Shown: in pieces, positions 5,767 to 6,773 of the stretch
How the letters are laid out: every line of letters starts with the position of its first letter
Numbering within the stretch: position 1 is the stretch's first letter
The notes under the pieces: model-generated
Told to the model about the DNA's origin: nothing
The model's input: the letters and a program-made list of their open reading frames with translations, nothing else
Database searches by the model: none
NCBI GenBank assembly: GCA_964505385.1
Contig: CAZDIA010000093.1
Location: 1-6,773 of the forward strand
Source of the DNA: SLJN01 sp964505385
GTDB lineage: Bacteria > Bacteroidota > Rhodothermia > Balneolales > Natronogracilivirgulaceae
Length of the DNA stretch: 6,773 nucleotides
Direction of reading: 5' to 3'
Position numbers and translations under genes: made by a program

Positions 5767-5884
5767 AAAATTGATAATCGGATTTAAAAGAGATTCCATT
5801 ACGAAATTGATCTAAAAAAGCGACCTTTTCCCGACAATCCACAAAGGGAGCAAGATAATTTGATAAGTTAATTTAGAGATTTTT

Positions 5885-5924
5885 AAAAACCTCCGGGTCC
5901 AGAAGCCGGAGGTTTTTTATTTTT
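5885..5924 (+). terminator. Strong intrinsic terminator before the M20 gene
   Basis: CCTCCGG (5890-5896) pairs with CCGGAGG (5906-5912) around a 9-nt loop. The preceding A5885-5889 can pair with the first T residues, giving 12 bp. The tail is TTTTTTATTTTT (5913-5924). This is the most typical terminator in the window and should end the A-type carrier transcript. The A-run on the 5' side makes it potentially bidirectional. The tail ends only 5 bp before the next ATG. The 5767-5884 stretch holds no gene that I can support. Confidence 0.9.
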
Positions 5925-5929
5925 GGCCC

Positions 5930-6773
5930 ATGAAGAATGAACCTGCTATACAAGATCAATTAGTAAAACTTCGCCGGGAGTTGCATCAACACCCCGAGCT
6001 TGGATTTGAAGAACATACTACCAGAAAAATTTTAATTAATGCATTACAGGAGCAGGGTTTCAAAGTTCACGGTCCGGTAGCAAAAACCGGTTTTTATGTG
6101 GATATTGAAGGCAGCCGGCCCGGACCCGCAATTGCTTACCGTGCCGATATGGATGCATTGCCAATTGGTGATCAAAAAGAGGTAGAATATGCATCAAAAA
6201 ATGAAGGCAAGGGCCACATGTGCGGGCATGATGTTCACAGCACCATCGCCTTTGGTATAGCAACGCTTCTAAAACAAAACCGGGAAGAACTTCAGGGAAA
6301 AGTGCGGGTTTTTTGGCAGCCGGCCGAGGAAATCAATCCAAGCGGCGCCCCGGAAGTGATAAAGGCGGGTATACTTGACGAGTTTGATGCCGTTTACGGA
6401 ATTCACTGTGACCCGCGGCTCGAGAGTGGCTCGGTCTGCATTTTGTCCGGAATGGTAAGCGCTTCTTTTGATAAATTTGACATCACCCTTAAAGCTCCGG
6501 CCTCTATGCATTCAGCACGCCCACACCTTGGCTCGGATACTATTTGGGTTGCCAATAAAGTGATCACTGAGCTCTATTCCCTGCCCGGAAGAATTACCAA
6601 TGCACTTTACCCATTTGTGATTTCGGTCAGTATGATTCACGGCGGACAGGTGCATAATGTGATTCCACAGGAGGTGAATATTGGTGGCACAATACGGTGT
6701 GCCAAACACAGTGACCGGGAGATAATCCAGAAACATATTGAACATCTGTTAGCCAGTTTTTCTGAGATATACG
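5930..6773 (+). CDS. M20-family amidohydrolase (M20D, HipO/AmhX type), 3' end beyond window
   Basis: M20D enzymes are cytoplasmic metal-dependent hydrolases that cut amide bonds in N-acyl amino acids, hippurate-like compounds, acetylated diaminopimelate or auxin conjugates; the substrate here cannot be inferred. The 281 visible residues begin with LRRELHQHPELGFEE (14-28), typical of the family N-terminus. They continue with YRADMDALPI (70-79), the metal site GHMCGHDVHS (95-104, with C98 and H100), QPAEE (130-134, catalytic and metal glutamates E133/E134) and GIH (157-159). The dimerisation domain has MHSARPHLGSD (193-203) and VSMIHGGQVHNVIPQEVNIGGTIR (233-256). The usual GGHA of that domain reads SMHS here, but the histidine is kept. 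The last metal-ligand histidine lies in the roughly 110 residues beyond the edge. The reading frame is open to the final base. The ATG has no Shine-Dalgarno and follows a terminator tail by 5 bp. Confidence 0.94.
   Translation, partial: MKNEPAIQDQLVKLRRELHQHPELGFEEHTTRKILINALQEQGFKVHGPVAKTGFYVDIEGSRPGPAIAYRADMDALPIGDQKEVEYASKNEGKGHMCGHDVHSTIAFGIATLLKQNREELQGKVRVFWQPAEEINPSGAPEVIKAGILDEFDAVYGIHCDPRLESGSVCILSGMVSASFDKFDITLKAPASMHSARPHLGSDTIWVANKVITELYSLPGRITNALYPFVISVSMIHGGQVHNVIPQEVNIGGTIRCAKHSDREIIQKHIEHLLASFSEIY

Noticed and set aside
5767..5884. Possible small gene between the A-type carrier and its terminator, suggested by AAAGGGAG at 5843-5850
   Set aside because: The only nearby start-like codon (TTG) runs into a stop after three codons. 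No longer frame with a sensible start is present.
6060..6745. Three - strand open frames over the M20 gene
   Set aside because: They are shadows of the M20 coding frame, which is open to the window edge and rich in conserved motifs.

Overview
The window looks like a piece of a bacterial draft assembly: moderate-to-low GC, seven genes all on the + strand, and one run of exactly 100 N. Five of the seven genes start without a visible Shine-Dalgarno sequence, and one promoter-like site fits the Bacteroidota form (TAnnTTTG). Together with the protein families, this suggests the Bacteroidota / Balneolota / Rhodothermota / Chlorobiota group. That placement is an inference and no single marker proves it.

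Layout. (1) 110-2510 is a lipoate block: dihydrolipoamide dehydrogenase (lpdA), then octanoyltransferase (lipB, cut off at its 3' end by the N run), then the C-terminal part of lipoyl synthase (lipA, its 5' part lost in the N run). (2) 2511-2710 holds a near-perfect 22-bp palindrome and a strong terminator. (3) 2711-4404 is a two-gene glycerophospholipid unit, plsY-gpsA, whose genes overlap by 4 bp. GpsA makes the glycerol-3-phosphate that PlsY acylates. (4) 4464-5123 encodes an AlbA_2 (Schlafen-type) domain protein with a C-terminal winged helix. (5) 5124-5415 is intergenic and contains a roughly 150-bp inverted-repeat element built on CGCAGAG-like units, plus a GC-rich palindrome. (6) 5416-5766 encodes an A-type iron-sulfur carrier (IscA/ErpA/SufA type). 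(7) 5930 to the window edge is an M20-family amidohydrolase, open at its 3' end.

How the genes relate. LipB and LipA make the lipoyl cofactor on the E2 subunits of 2-oxoacid dehydrogenases and on GcvH, and Lpd re-oxidises that cofactor. LipA needs two [4Fe-4S] clusters, so the A-type carrier nearby is a plausible, but not demonstrated, supplier. The remaining genes are housekeeping enzymes.

I do not see a clear undescribed system. The points most worth a second look are the inverted-repeat element at 5129-5278, the hairpins that sit immediately before the next start codon at three junctions, the Schlafen-like protein with a possible nuclease carboxylate pair, the 22-bp palindrome after lipA, and the assembly gap, which almost certainly hides far more than 100 bp.
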